Positions 37,051 to 45,242 of a stretch of DNA of 49,921 bases are shown here, piece after piece (the stretch's first letter is position 1; every line of letters begins with the position of its first letter). The notes under the pieces are model-generated. The model was not told where the DNA came from. It did not search any database and was given only the letters and a program-made list of their open reading frames with translations. Where the stretch lies: the NCBI GenBank assembly GCA_002084875.1, contig NBMH01000003.1:1-49921 (forward strand). The letters are read 5' to 3'. A program made the translations under genes and the position numbers. The stretch comes from Anaerolineaceae bacterium 4572_78 (GTDB taxonomy: Bacteria > Chloroflexota > Anaerolineae > 4572-78).

Positions 37051-37099
37051 GGGGAGAACACCCCTCCCCATAGTAGGGGCGTATGGCCATACGCCCTCA
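37051..37099. repeat. Dispersed repeat with palindrome gggcgtatggccatacgccc
   Basis: The palindrome is at 37077-37096; the left flank ggggagaacacccctcccca matches the repeat at 12125-12149 read in reverse. Just after it, tagcattgaaca(a)ccct (37104-37120) recurs at 41734-41750. The surrounding region 36868-37246 otherwise shows only AT-rich sequence and no convincing gene; the 62-codon frame reading through the repeat is rejected. Confidence 0.85.
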
Positions 37100-37246
37100 C
37101 AACTAGCATTGAACAACCCTCCCCTCCTCTTATTCCAATTTCGAAACGATAGAATATCGAAACTTACTTCTATATTTGGCTTTATTGGGTGATTGTGCTA
37201 GTATTTAAGGGAAATTTCGCTTTATCAAAAAGGAATGAATAAACCC

Positions 37247-38053
37247 ATGACAGATTTTATTTATTTATTGTATGAACTAAATGGCAATGTTGCCACAATT
37301 ACGTTGAACCGTCCAAAGCAACAAAATGCTCTTAACGAAACACTTAGTAATGAAATTATGTGTGCTTTACAGCAAGCACGAGATGATGATACGGTGCGGG
37401 CAATTGTGTTGACGGGAGCAGGTAAAAGATTTTGTGTCGGAGCAGATTTAATTGAGACAGGTATAAGCGATATATCTGACCCTGAAAAGGTAGCTGATAA
37501 TGTATACAACATGGTTATGACCATATCTAAGCCGACTGTAGAGTTGTTACGTGAAATTGAAAAGCCTGTTATTGGAGCTATCAATGGTGCTACGGCGGGC
37601 ATGGGAGTTGCTCTTGCTTTGGCATGTGATGTGCGAGTTATGTCTGAGGAAAGCTATCTCATGTTAGCATTTAGCAATATTGGCTTGGTTCCAGATGGGG
37701 GAAGTACATGGTTTTTTGTGCGACAACTTGGCTATAGCCTAGCCTTTGAGTATGCTATCGAAGCGACTCGTATTACAGCCAGTCGTTGTTTGGAATTGGG
37801 ATTAACTAATCGAGTTGTTCCCAATGATGTATTGTTATCATCCGCTCAAGAGTGGGCAACACATTTAGCACAACGTCCTACTTTTGCTATTGCTTTGACA
37901 AAACAAGCTCTTAATTATGCTGCAAATCATTCTTTGTCTCATGCCATTGAGCATGAGGTAGAATTGCAAAAACTGGCACTGATGAGCCAAGACCATCATG
38001 AAGGTATTACTGCCTTTTTTGAGAAGAGAAAGCCAGTATTTAAAGGCAAGTAG
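37247..38053 (+). CDS. PaaG-like enoyl-CoA hydratase/isomerase
   Basis: Crotonase-fold enzyme of about 268 residues. The oxyanion-hole segments are GKRFCVGADL and INGATAGMGVALALACD. SNIGLVPDGGSTWFF is characteristic of the PaaG-like isomerase branch, where an Asp replaces the second Glu of enoyl-CoA hydratase. The start is uncertain between 37235 and 37247: AGGA directly abuts the first ATG, which favours the second. Product class: acyl-CoA isomerase/hydratase in fatty or aromatic acid breakdown. RidA follows after 55 bp. Confidence 0.9.
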   Translation: MTDFIYLLYELNGNVATITLNRPKQQNALNETLSNEIMCALQQARDDDTVRAIVLTGAGKRFCVGADLIETGISDISDPEKVADNVYNMVMTISKPTVELLREIEKPVIGAINGATAGMGVALALACDVRVMSEESYLMLAFSNIGLVPDGGSTWFFVRQLGYSLAFEYAIEATRITASRCLELGLTNRVVPNDVLLSSAQEWATHLAQRPTFAIALTKQALNYAANHSLSHAIEHEVELQKLALMSQDHHEGITAFFEKRKPVFKGK

Positions 38054-38108
38054 CGTCAACATGCTAGAAGCCTGTTTTACATGTAACTAAAAGGAGACAT
38101 AATAACCC

Positions 38109-38492
38109 ATGATTAAACAAATCATACAAACTGACCAGGCACCAGCCGCAGTTGGTCCATATTCTCAAGCGACGAAAACAAACACCCTCGTTTTCACGGC
38201 GGGGCAAATTCCACTTGACCCAAACACAGGGAAAATGGTGGAGGGAGATATTGAAATCCAAACTCGCCAAGTTCTGACTAACTTAAAAGCTGTTCTCGAA
38301 GCGGCGGGAGCGAGTCTATCTACGGTCATGAAAACAACAGTTTTTTTAACCGACATAAGCGAGTTTGCGACAATGAATAATGTCTACAAAGAATTTTTCA
38401 CAGAAAACCCACCTGCCCGTAGTGCGGTACAAGTAGTAGCTTTACCACTCGGAGCTAGCGTCGAAATCGAGGCTGTGGCTGTGGTGGGATAA
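38109..38492 (+). CDS. ridA: RidA family reactive intermediate/imine deaminase
   Basis: 127 residues, full length. It has the YjgF/RidA signature: AVGPYSQATKTN, TAGQIPLDPNTGKMV, and the ligand-binding Arg in PPARSAVQV, followed by EIEAVAVV. It forms a cytoplasmic trimer that hydrolyses 2-aminoacrylate and other enamines/imines. The ribosome site AAGGAG is somewhat far (about 12 bases). It ends at a bidirectional terminator. Confidence 0.96.
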   Translation: MIKQIIQTDQAPAAVGPYSQATKTNTLVFTAGQIPLDPNTGKMVEGDIEIQTRQVLTNLKAVLEAAGASLSTVMKTTVFLTDISEFATMNNVYKEFFTENPPARSAVQVVALPLGASVEIEAVAVVG

Positions 38493-38508
38493 ATGATTAC
38501 AACAAAAA

Positions 38509-38534
38509 AGAAGTCCGACAAAAATCGGACTTCT
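38509..38534. terminator. Bidirectional rho-independent terminator
   Basis: Stem agaagtccga/tcggacttct (10 bp, perfect) with a 6-nt loop; A-run on the left and T-rich sequence on the right. It lies between the convergent ridA and EF-G-like genes. Confidence 0.85.
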
Positions 38535-38541
38535 GTTATTA

Positions 38542-40599
38542 CTAATTTTCTTCTTTCTTATTAACATCAATGATTGCTTGTACTAACTGTTTCGGTACAT
38601 TTTGATAGTAAGCTAATTTTTGAGCGTAAAAACCACGCCCTTGTGTAATTGAGCGTAATTGTGTAGCATATCGTTGGATTTCAGCTAGAGGGGCTAAAAC
38701 GGTGATAATTGTGTCGCCTTTTAGTTGTTCCATGCCCTGAACTTGTCCTCGTTTGGTGGTCATGTCACTAATCACATCGCCAGTATAAGTTTCAGGAATA
38801 GTGATGATTAATTCCATGATTGGTTCGAGTAATACAGGATTACATGTCATAAAAGCTTTTTTAAATGCCTCACGCCCAGCAACTTGAAATGCTATATCTT
38901 TTGAGTCAACGGGATGTTCTTTACCATCAACGATAATTGCCTTAATATCAACAACAGGATAACCTGCTAAGATTCCTCCTTCCATTGCTTGCTTAATGCC
39001 TTTCTCTACAGATGGGAAATACACGCTAGAAACAGCTCCGCCGAATACTTTACTTTCAAACTCGAAGCCCGCACCACGCTCTAATGGTTCTAATTGTAAT
39101 TCAACCTCACCAAATTGACCTGCTCCACCCGTTTGCTTTTTATGGCGATAGCGTGCATTATCAATTTTGGTGATTGTTTCTACATACGGCACTTTGGGTT
39201 GAGTTACGTTCACATTTAAGCTATAGCGGTCGGACATGCGCCGAATTATCACATCTATATGAGATTCACCCATGCCTTCCAAAAGAAGTTCTCGCGTACT
39301 CGGTTCATTGCGAGAATTTAGCGTAGGGTCGGCATTGGTTACTCTAGCTAAGACAGCACCAATTTTGCCTGCATCCGATTGTGTTTTGGGATGAAGTGTA
39401 ACAGCAAAAAGTGGGTCAGGGTATATCGCAGATGGTACTTGATATTTTTCACCTTTAATACAAAGGGTATCTCCTGTTTTGGTACTGTTTAATTTTACAA
39501 CAGCCCCAATATCACCCGCATAAACATGACTAACAGTCAATTGTTCCTTACCACGCGGCAGGAAAAGTTGACCGATACGTTCTTCGGATTCAGAAATGAT
39601 ATTCATCACCCTAGTATCTGATTTGAATACTCCTGAAATAACCTTAAAATAGCTAACAGAGCCATACTGGTCATCCACAGTTTTAAATACTTTAACCACA
39701 GTTGGTCCTGAAGCATCTGGTGATAATTCTATTTCTTCATCTTTACCCTTTATAACTTGAACTGCCTGATTAGGTGCAGGAAACGCACTTGTAATAACAT
39801 TCATCAACATGTGGACTCCAATGTTTAGGTTTACCGAGCCACACAACACGGGAATAAGTGAACCGTCTTGTAAACCTGTTATGATACCAGAAGCAATCTC
39901 CTCATTTGTTAAAGGTTCATCATCAAAATATTTCATCATCAATTCTTCATCAGTTTCAGCCGCGGCTTCCACCAATTCTATTTTAAATGTTTCGATGTCA
40001 TCAGCCATGCTATCGGGTATGTCACAAGACTCACCTTTTTCATCTACGGCAGTCATTGTCAGCAGGTCTACTACCCCGACAAATTTGTTGTCATCATCTC
40101 TAATGGGAAGTTGCATTGGTACAAATGTGCCTTCAAACTTGCCGCGTAATTCGGTTAAAACCTTACGAAAACTTGCATTTTCCCGTTCCATCTTATTAAC
40201 GAAGATGGCTCGTGGAACATCATTAGCAACAGCATATTTCCAGGCGAGTATGGTACCTACTTCTACCCCGCTGGAACCGTCTACCATGACAACTGCTACA
40301 TCCACAGCATTTAAACTACTTATGACTTCACCAACGAAATCAAGGTAACCAGGGGTATCAATAACATTTATTTTGTGTTCTTGCCATTCAACAGGAATAA
40401 CAGATGCGGTAATTGAAATTGTTCGCCGAATCTCTTCAGGGTCATAATCAGAAACGGTATTCCCCTCCTCTACTTTACCTAGACGATTGGTACTACCTGA
40501 GTCGAATAACATTGTTTCCACAAGCGATGTTTTACCCGACCCACTGTGACCGAGTAAAGCAATATTCCGTATTTGACTGGTTTCATAAACTTTGGTCAT
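38542..40599 (-). CDS. Elongation factor G-like translational GTPase (EF-G-2 type)
   Basis: 685 residues with an AAGGAA ribosome site. P-loop GHSGSGKTS (17-25), switch-I-like EEIRRTISITAS, DTPGYLDF (81-88). The G4 motif reads NKME (135-138) rather than NKMD. Domains II-V are present, for example GMGESHIDVIIRRMSD and GYPVVDIKAIIVDG. It is an EF-G paralogue of the Thermus EF-G-2 / FusA2 type rather than the main FusA, with a shorter switch region and no str operon around it. Role uncertain. Confidence 0.92.
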   Translation of the reverse strand: MTKVYETSQIRNIALLGHSGSGKTSLVETMLFDSGSTNRLGKVEEGNTVSDYDPEEIRRTISITASVIPVEWQEHKINVIDTPGYLDFVGEVISSLNAVDVAVVMVDGSSGVEVGTILAWKYAVANDVPRAIFVNKMERENASFRKVLTELRGKFEGTFVPMQLPIRDDDNKFVGVVDLLTMTAVDEKGESCDIPDSMADDIETFKIELVEAAAETDEELMMKYFDDEPLTNEEIASGIITGLQDGSLIPVLCGSVNLNIGVHMLMNVITSAFPAPNQAVQVIKGKDEEIELSPDASGPTVVKVFKTVDDQYGSVSYFKVISGVFKSDTRVMNIISESEERIGQLFLPRGKEQLTVSHVYAGDIGAVVKLNSTKTGDTLCIKGEKYQVPSAIYPDPLFAVTLHPKTQSDAGKIGAVLARVTNADPTLNSRNEPSTRELLLEGMGESHIDVIIRRMSDRYSLNVNVTQPKVPYVETITKIDNARYRHKKQTGGAGQFGEVELQLEPLERGAGFEFESKVFGGAVSSVYFPSVEKGIKQAMEGGILAGYPVVDIKAIIVDGKEHPVDSKDIAFQVAGREAFKKAFMTCNPVLLEPIMELIITIPETYTGDVISDMTTKRGQVQGMEQLKGDTIITVLAPLAEIQRYATQLRSITQGRGFYAQKLAYYQNVPKQLVQAIIDVNKKEEN

Positions 40600-40724
40600 T
40601 TTATGTTCCTTTTGATTAAATTATGGATATTTTATAGCATAAAGATGCTATTCTCCTTAGTTTATTGAATAATACATCAAAGCAAAAAATAATGCAAAAA
40701 ACAATTAATAAAAAGAAAAATATC

Positions 40725-41537
40725 TCAAACATTACCCAATTTTTTAACTTGTCCAAAACCAACACTGGTACGATAACCTATCCCACTATAAAAAGAAAAT
40801 TCAGCCAACATGGACAGGACAGATATCCAGTAGTGGTCTTGATTCATGACCTGAAAACTTACTTCCCCCGTAAAGCCAATAAATGCTCGCTGTTTATATG
40901 GTTTGGCACGGCTACGAATATTAAAATTTTTCACCATCACCATCTCATCTGCAAATCGTCGTACATCGGGATGTAAAGCAATATGAGCAAATAATTGCCA
41001 GCGGTCTAATAGTGACCCAAAAACTAAATCAGGCAAAGGGAGGGGTAAAAATTTGCCCTTGCGGCGGAAGGTGGTTGGAGAGAAAAATTTTAGAGCGATA
41101 TGACGTGGATGCTTTGCTGTACTTAATAAAAATTTGCGAGATAAATCTTGATAGGTAGTTGTCCCCGCCCAGATATGCTCATCTGGATTTATGGTTGCAT
41201 GAGTGACAATAAATTGAACATGGTCTAATTCTACTTTATGGGGAGGATTTTTTACTATGTTTAATAAACATTTACTCACTTCCTGATTTAGTCCTGTAAA
41301 GCGAATCCAACCGTCCTCTTCAGCTTGGATGTGGACATCTCTACCTTGAAGTTTTCCCATCAACAAACCTGAAGCCGTCAACGGTTTCAAGCCTGCTGTA
41401 TCATGAATACGAGTAGCTAAATCCGAATCATGGCTTTGAATTAAACGGTACAAAAGCGATTGCCCTGCTTGCCCTAATGTCGCAGGCAAAACAACATTTT
41501 CAGGTGAACGTAATTGAAGTATGAGACTAGTTATCAT
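40725..41537 (-). CDS. cas6: Orphan CRISPR-associated endoribonuclease Cas6
   Basis: 270 residues. I place the start at the Met at 41537 (MITSLILQLRS), a typical Cas6 N terminus; a TTG-initiated extension to 41579 has no site. It has two ferredoxin-like halves and the C-terminal Gly-rich loop YRTSVGFGQVKKL. Cas6 cuts CRISPR precursor RNA, but no array or other cas gene is in this window. It is therefore either acting on a distant array or a relic. Catalytic His cannot be assigned confidently. Confidence 0.82.
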   Translation of the reverse strand: MITSLILQLRSPENVVLPATLGQAGQSLLYRLIQSHDSDLATRIHDTAGLKPLTASGLLMGKLQGRDVHIQAEEDGWIRFTGLNQEVSKCLLNIVKNPPHKVELDHVQFIVTHATINPDEHIWAGTTTYQDLSRKFLLSTAKHPRHIALKFFSPTTFRRKGKFLPLPLPDLVFGSLLDRWQLFAHIALHPDVRRFADEMVMVKNFNIRSRAKPYKQRAFIGFTGEVSFQVMNQDHYWISVLSMLAEFSFYSGIGYRTSVGFGQVKKLGNV

Positions 41538-41665
41538 GATAATCAGTTTACCATGTTTGTTACAAAAATCAAAATTCAAATGACTGGAGCTATTTTCAAT
41601 ATTTTCCTGCTTGTGCTAATATAAACAGTATTGTAGTCGTGATTTCTAACCACGTGGTCACACAA

Positions 41666-41715
41666 TGGAGCGAAAAAGCTTGCTTTTTCATGTCAAAGCA
41701 AGCTTTGACCCTCCA
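41666..41715 (-). repeat. Complete 50-bp double-hairpin repeat
   Basis: Reverse complement of the copy at 15926-15975: TGGAGC, hairpin gaaaaagcttgctttttc, atg, hairpin tcaaagcaagctttga, then CCTCCA. It lies 3 bp downstream of the ybeY stop. Confidence 0.9.
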
Positions 41716-41717
41716 AT

Positions 41718-42230
41718 TTATCTTGTCAAAAAATAGCATTGAACAGCCCTCGGGGTGGTGCTAAGATGCTCTAATTGATTCTTACACAAAATCTGATTTT
41801 GCTTTTGCCACATCACTTCTTTTTCAGACGATGTGTCATGCTCAAAGCCAAGCAGGTGTAATGTGCCATGCACAGCTAAAAATATAACTTCTTCAAAGGG
41901 AGCATGTCCTGCTATGCTTGCTTGTTTAGTAGCAGTTGGTGCGGAAATAATAACATCGCCTAAGTATGGTATGCTTTCCAATGGATTGACGAACATGTCA
42001 TCAGTTGATTTACTTTCAAATGATAATACATCAGTTATTTCATCAATGCCGCGATAGTCATGGTTCAGTTGACGTAATATGACATCTGAAGTAACAACCA
42101 AAGTTAATTCAGCATTGTCAACATGGCATGAATGTAATGTATTTTGGATAATCGCCGTTAAACGAGGTGAATCAATCCAAGCCTGGTATTGTGGATCAAT
42201 TTGAGTGTTAATAGTAACCATTGTCGACAT
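41718..42230 (-). CDS. ybeY: Endoribonuclease YbeY (16S rRNA maturation)
   Basis: 170 residues. The zinc-binding motif is HGTLHLLGFEHD (H-x3-H-x5-H), and the N-terminal half has LNHDYRGIDEITDVLSF, the standard YbeY text. YbeY acts in rRNA processing and ribosome quality control. The last ~12 codons (TPRAVQCYFLTR) fall in a sequence shared with 37104-37120, so the C terminus has been extended or replaced by repeat DNA. It lies downstream of thyX, from which a partial repeat separates it. Confidence 0.96.
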   Translation of the reverse strand: MSTMVTINTQIDPQYQAWIDSPRLTAIIQNTLHSCHVDNAELTLVVTSDVILRQLNHDYRGIDEITDVLSFESKSTDDMFVNPLESIPYLGDVIISAPTATKQASIAGHAPFEEVIFLAVHGTLHLLGFEHDTSSEKEVMWQKQNQILCKNQLEHLSTTPRAVQCYFLTR

Positions 42231-42253
42231 ATCAAAGCAAACTTTGATGCTCC
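42226..42253 (-). repeat. Partial copy of the double-hairpin repeat
   Basis: atcaaagcaaactttgatgc followed by tcc matches one half of the 50-bp element, with one arm base changed; it spans the ybeY start region and the short ybeY-thyX gap. Confidence 0.7.
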
Positions 42254-42270
42254 TTGCTCTTGCTCACAGC

Positions 42271-43023
42271 TCATTTAGACTCACCGTATGCATTGCTTAA
42301 ATCGGTATTATCGTCAAAGATGTATTTCTCCACAGCCTCACTTGTCCATGGTAAAGATGTCTTGAAAAAATGGTGCCATATCGCTTGAGCATAGACGCGG
42401 ATTTCATATTGAGCATCTTTTCCCAAACGCAATTGCAAAAAATGGATAAGATTATGACAATCTATTTTCCATACGCCAGTATAATAAACTCCAAAACCAG
42501 CTAGGAAAAGGCGAGCCTGTTCTTTTGCTACCCCAATTGCGAGAGCTTGCTCATACAACTCAAAGCCATGCACACAATGGGATATCAAGGTATGGCTTAG
42601 CTGTTCTCCTTTTGTTTCATCAATATAATCACCACTTCCTTGTTTATTGGAGGAGGATTGTTCCCGCCATTGATATGGTTCGGGAATGTAAAAATGATTT
42701 TCTTGGAAGGATGTATATCGTCCCGACTGCATATTTAGATGAGCCGTTCGGTGTCGTACAAGGTGCCACCATGTCACTAACGGAGCCCGTATCCGAAATT
42801 TGAACTCGACCTGCTCAAAGGGCGAGGTGTGACTATGTTGCAAGAGATAAAACAACAGTTTTTTGTCTTGCCCATCTCCTTTACTTTCACCGAGAAATGA
42901 GACGCGGGCGGCATTGACAATAGCTAAATCACCATGTACTCCCAATGAAGGATGGGGCATCATATCAATTAATTCGACAAATCCCTTGTCTAATACAGGG
43001 ACATGCATTGGTATTTCAATCAT
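42271..43023 (-). CDS. thyX: FAD-dependent thymidylate synthase ThyX
   Basis: 250 residues from the ATG at 43023, which has TGGAG 8 bases upstream (a TTG-initiated extension to 43050 overlaps that site). The ThyX motif RHRX7S is present as RHRTAHLNMQS followed by GRYTSF, with the FAD-contacting FEQVEFKFRIRAPL upstream and NLIHFLQLRL downstream. It makes dTMP from dUMP using methylene-THF and NAD(P)H and replaces ThyA. Confidence 0.97.
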   Translation of the reverse strand: MIEIPMHVPVLDKGFVELIDMMPHPSLGVHGDLAIVNAARVSFLGESKGDGQDKKLLFYLLQHSHTSPFEQVEFKFRIRAPLVTWWHLVRHRTAHLNMQSGRYTSFQENHFYIPEPYQWREQSSSNKQGSGDYIDETKGEQLSHTLISHCVHGFELYEQALAIGVAKEQARLFLAGFGVYYTGVWKIDCHNLIHFLQLRLGKDAQYEIRVYAQAIWHHFFKTSLPWTSEAVEKYIFDDNTDLSNAYGESK

Positions 43024-43071
43024 AAAAAAACTCCATTCATGTAGGGGCAATCTTTTGTGGTTGCCCTTCAG

Positions 43072-43812
43072 TTATCGTTGTCGTTTCCAATCAACGGTCA
43101 TAATTTGGATGGCGTCGTTCAATTCACATTGGTCAACGCTATCGGTTTGGAAAGTATATCTTTTATTAGCGGCTTCTTTACCATCTTCTAATGGTATTAC
43201 AAACCAACGTTGTACTCTACTGGCAGGTGCCCCAAAATCATGGATGTATCTGCCATTAGCATCAGTAGTGGTTTTGAAAACACTTCCAGCCACATTCATT
43301 TCCCCTACTTGCATCTCTACACCTGCGATAGGAATGCTATCAGAATCAGTTACTTTCCCCTTAATTCGCATCACCAAACAATTTGGTTCGCCATTAGTAT
43401 TCATAACTTTATACAAAGGCGGTTGTGCTGTGTCTGTGGGTTCTGCTGTGCCAGTTGTGGTAGCAGTATGTTTAGGTGTTGTTGTTTTTGTAGGACGCGG
43501 TGTCTTAGTTGCTGACACTGTCCATGTAGGAGTTGGGGTACGTGTTTCCGTTGGAGTCAATGTCCAAGTTGGACTTGAAGTAGTAGTGGGTGTCCATGTT
43601 GGTGGATATCTTCCAGTAGATGTTGGCGTTGGCGGCAAATTTCTTAATGCCTTAGCGATTAAGGTGGATTCCACTCGTGCAGTAGCGGCTACAGGAGGAT
43701 AGGGGTTCAGAGGAATATCAGGACTAATAAAAATAGCTAAATAGCATAAACATAATAACATTGTTGAACCAATCATCAACACTAAAAATACTGTGGTTAT
43801 TTTGTTAGACAT
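43072..43812 (-). CDS. Membrane-anchored protein with Thr/Pro linker and carboxypeptidase-regulatory-like domain
   Basis: 246 residues: one N-terminal membrane helix (8-30), a Pro/Thr-rich linker (about 60-130, TPTPTWT-type repeats), then a beta-sandwich domain (MRIKGKVTDSDSIPIAGVEM, TTDANGRYIHDF) of the carboxypeptidase-D regulatory type, exposed outside the cell. No catalytic domain is attached. Architecture is typical for Chloroflexota surface proteins; function unknown. Confidence 0.8.
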   Translation of the reverse strand: MSNKITTVFLVLMIGSTMLLCLCYLAIFISPDIPLNPYPPVAATARVESTLIAKALRNLPPTPTSTGRYPPTWTPTTTSSPTWTLTPTETRTPTPTWTVSATKTPRPTKTTTPKHTATTTGTAEPTDTAQPPLYKVMNTNGEPNCLVMRIKGKVTDSDSIPIAGVEMQVGEMNVAGSVFKTTTDANGRYIHDFGAPASRVQRWFVIPLEDGKEAANKRYTFQTDSVDQCELNDAIQIMTVDWKRQR

Positions 43813-43899
43813 ATTTCCTACTCACTTATTGTTACGTAGTGCGGACAAGATGTCCGTGCGGCGAATTAATAATTACTTTTAACCGTTCACACCCCACCC

Positions 43900-45234
43900 C
43901 TAGGGGGAGTGAATAATTACATTACCTTTAACGAATGCATAAATTTTCGTATCGGCAACCGTCAGATGACCAATATGAAGTTTTGTATATGGTTGAGTCT
44001 GGGCAATATCACGGGTTATATCAAACAATTGACTGTTCAACTGTTCCGTAGGATAACCAGGATATTGTCCTAACTGTCCCGCTAAAATTTGTCGCCGAAT
44101 CCTCTCTTCTTCAGCACGTACAATATCATCAGCTACAGGAATAGAAACAGCAATAACGTGATACAACTGATAACGCTCTTCATAACTTGCCTTTAATTCA
44201 GCCCGAATATGATTAACTTGGTCATCCCACTCAGGTACTAAACTAATACCAAACCCTTTGGTAGCAATACGATATTTAACACTCTGCCATATAATTTTGG
44301 ATTGTATGATATCCACTTTGTTTGAAAGTTGAGATTCATTACGCAATGCCTCATCAAAAAAGACACGTTTCAATTCATCTTCAATGAGAAGAGCATTTTT
44401 TAAGCGGATAATTTTGTTGGAATTGGTTGTCCCATCTAATTCAACTAAACCTTTGGCAACATCTTGAGCAATTTTCCAACGGTCTGCTTCTGCTTTCTGT
44501 ATATCGGGCGGAAAGGCGATTTTTTGCACTTTCGGTAAAAGTAGATTTTTTTCTGGTAGGTTTTCTAACTGAGCAGGTTGCATGCTCAATTTCAAGCAGT
44601 CTTTAGATTCTTGTTCAAGGTTCAAACCAACATAAGCCTGATGCAAATTGGTTAAGATTGCTTGCCTGCGTGCAGACTGTAGAAAACGACTTTCCGTTGC
44701 TAACAAAAAAGCCTGGTCAAGATAAAATTTTGCTAAAATTGGTTCATCTAGTTTAGTCAGACCTATTCCAATTTGGGTAAATGTATCTGCCCGTGTCGTA
44801 TCCCCCAAATCAGGACTTAATGTAGCCAATGTGCCTGCTAATTTATAGCTCAATTTAGTATATGCCAAGTTTTGCCTATCAGCAAAATTCTCGCCCAATA
44901 AAAGCAAATATCCCACAGCCTGACCTGCTGGAATTTCAGGGCTATAAACAATGGTTGCTAAAGCTGTACCAGGTCTAGCCTTATGAGTTGCTTGGTTAAC
45001 CACATCGCTGTCTGAAACACCCGCTAATGAAGCCATCGCCAATGCAGGGTCAATGTCTTCATGGTTAATAATAATTTTTATAGGCGGTGGTCTCATCGTC
45101 GCTTTAGCTACGGGCGTACTTGCAGGAAGCTTAACAAACAACCCAGTAATCGCCAGGCTGACAACACAACACAAAAAAAATAATGCAATTATAATCGCCA
45201 TAATGCCAAAAATAGCACGTGCTGATAAATACAT
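43900..45234 (-). CDS. Membrane-anchored protein with TPR-like helical region
   Basis: 444 residues from the Met at 45234; the earlier start (45288) would overlap the preceding gene. One membrane helix (about 10-33) then a soluble domain. A central TPR/helical segment (IGLTKLDEPILAKFYLDQAF, then RQAILTNLHQAYVGLNLEQES) is followed by a domain with EEERIRRQILAGQLGQYPGY. No family is recognised. An AGGA precedes the start and it follows the PpiC gene by 8 bp, so the two are probably co-transcribed. Confidence 0.7.
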   Translation of the reverse strand: MYLSARAIFGIMAIIIALFFLCCVVSLAITGLFVKLPASTPVAKATMRPPPIKIIINHEDIDPALAMASLAGVSDSDVVNQATHKARPGTALATIVYSPEIPAGQAVGYLLLLGENFADRQNLAYTKLSYKLAGTLATLSPDLGDTTRADTFTQIGIGLTKLDEPILAKFYLDQAFLLATESRFLQSARRQAILTNLHQAYVGLNLEQESKDCLKLSMQPAQLENLPEKNLLLPKVQKIAFPPDIQKAEADRWKIAQDVAKGLVELDGTTNSNKIIRLKNALLIEDELKRVFFDEALRNESQLSNKVDIIQSKIIWQSVKYRIATKGFGISLVPEWDDQVNHIRAELKASYEERYQLYHVIAVSIPVADDIVRAEEERIRRQILAGQLGQYPGYPTEQLNSQLFDITRDIAQTQPYTKLHIGHLTVADTKIYAFVKGNVIIHSP

Positions 45235-45242
45235 ACAATGTC

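Noticed and set aside
36964..37152. 62-codon plus-strand frame
   Set aside because: It translates the dispersed gggcgtatggccatacgccc repeat; the same peptide appears in the false extension at 12058-12207.
39809..40348. 179-codon plus-strand frame
   Set aside because: Antisense shadow of the EF-G-like gene, Ser/Thr-rich composition, no start signal.
40600..41720. CRISPR array near cas6
   Set aside because: No regularly spaced repeats are present around cas6 or anywhere else in the window; the 50-bp elements are isolated and lack spacers.
42863..43702. 279-codon plus-strand frame
   Set aside because: It runs antisense to thyX and to the Thr/Pro linker gene; its Val/Gly-rich part is the complement of TPT repeats, and it has no ribosome site or family.
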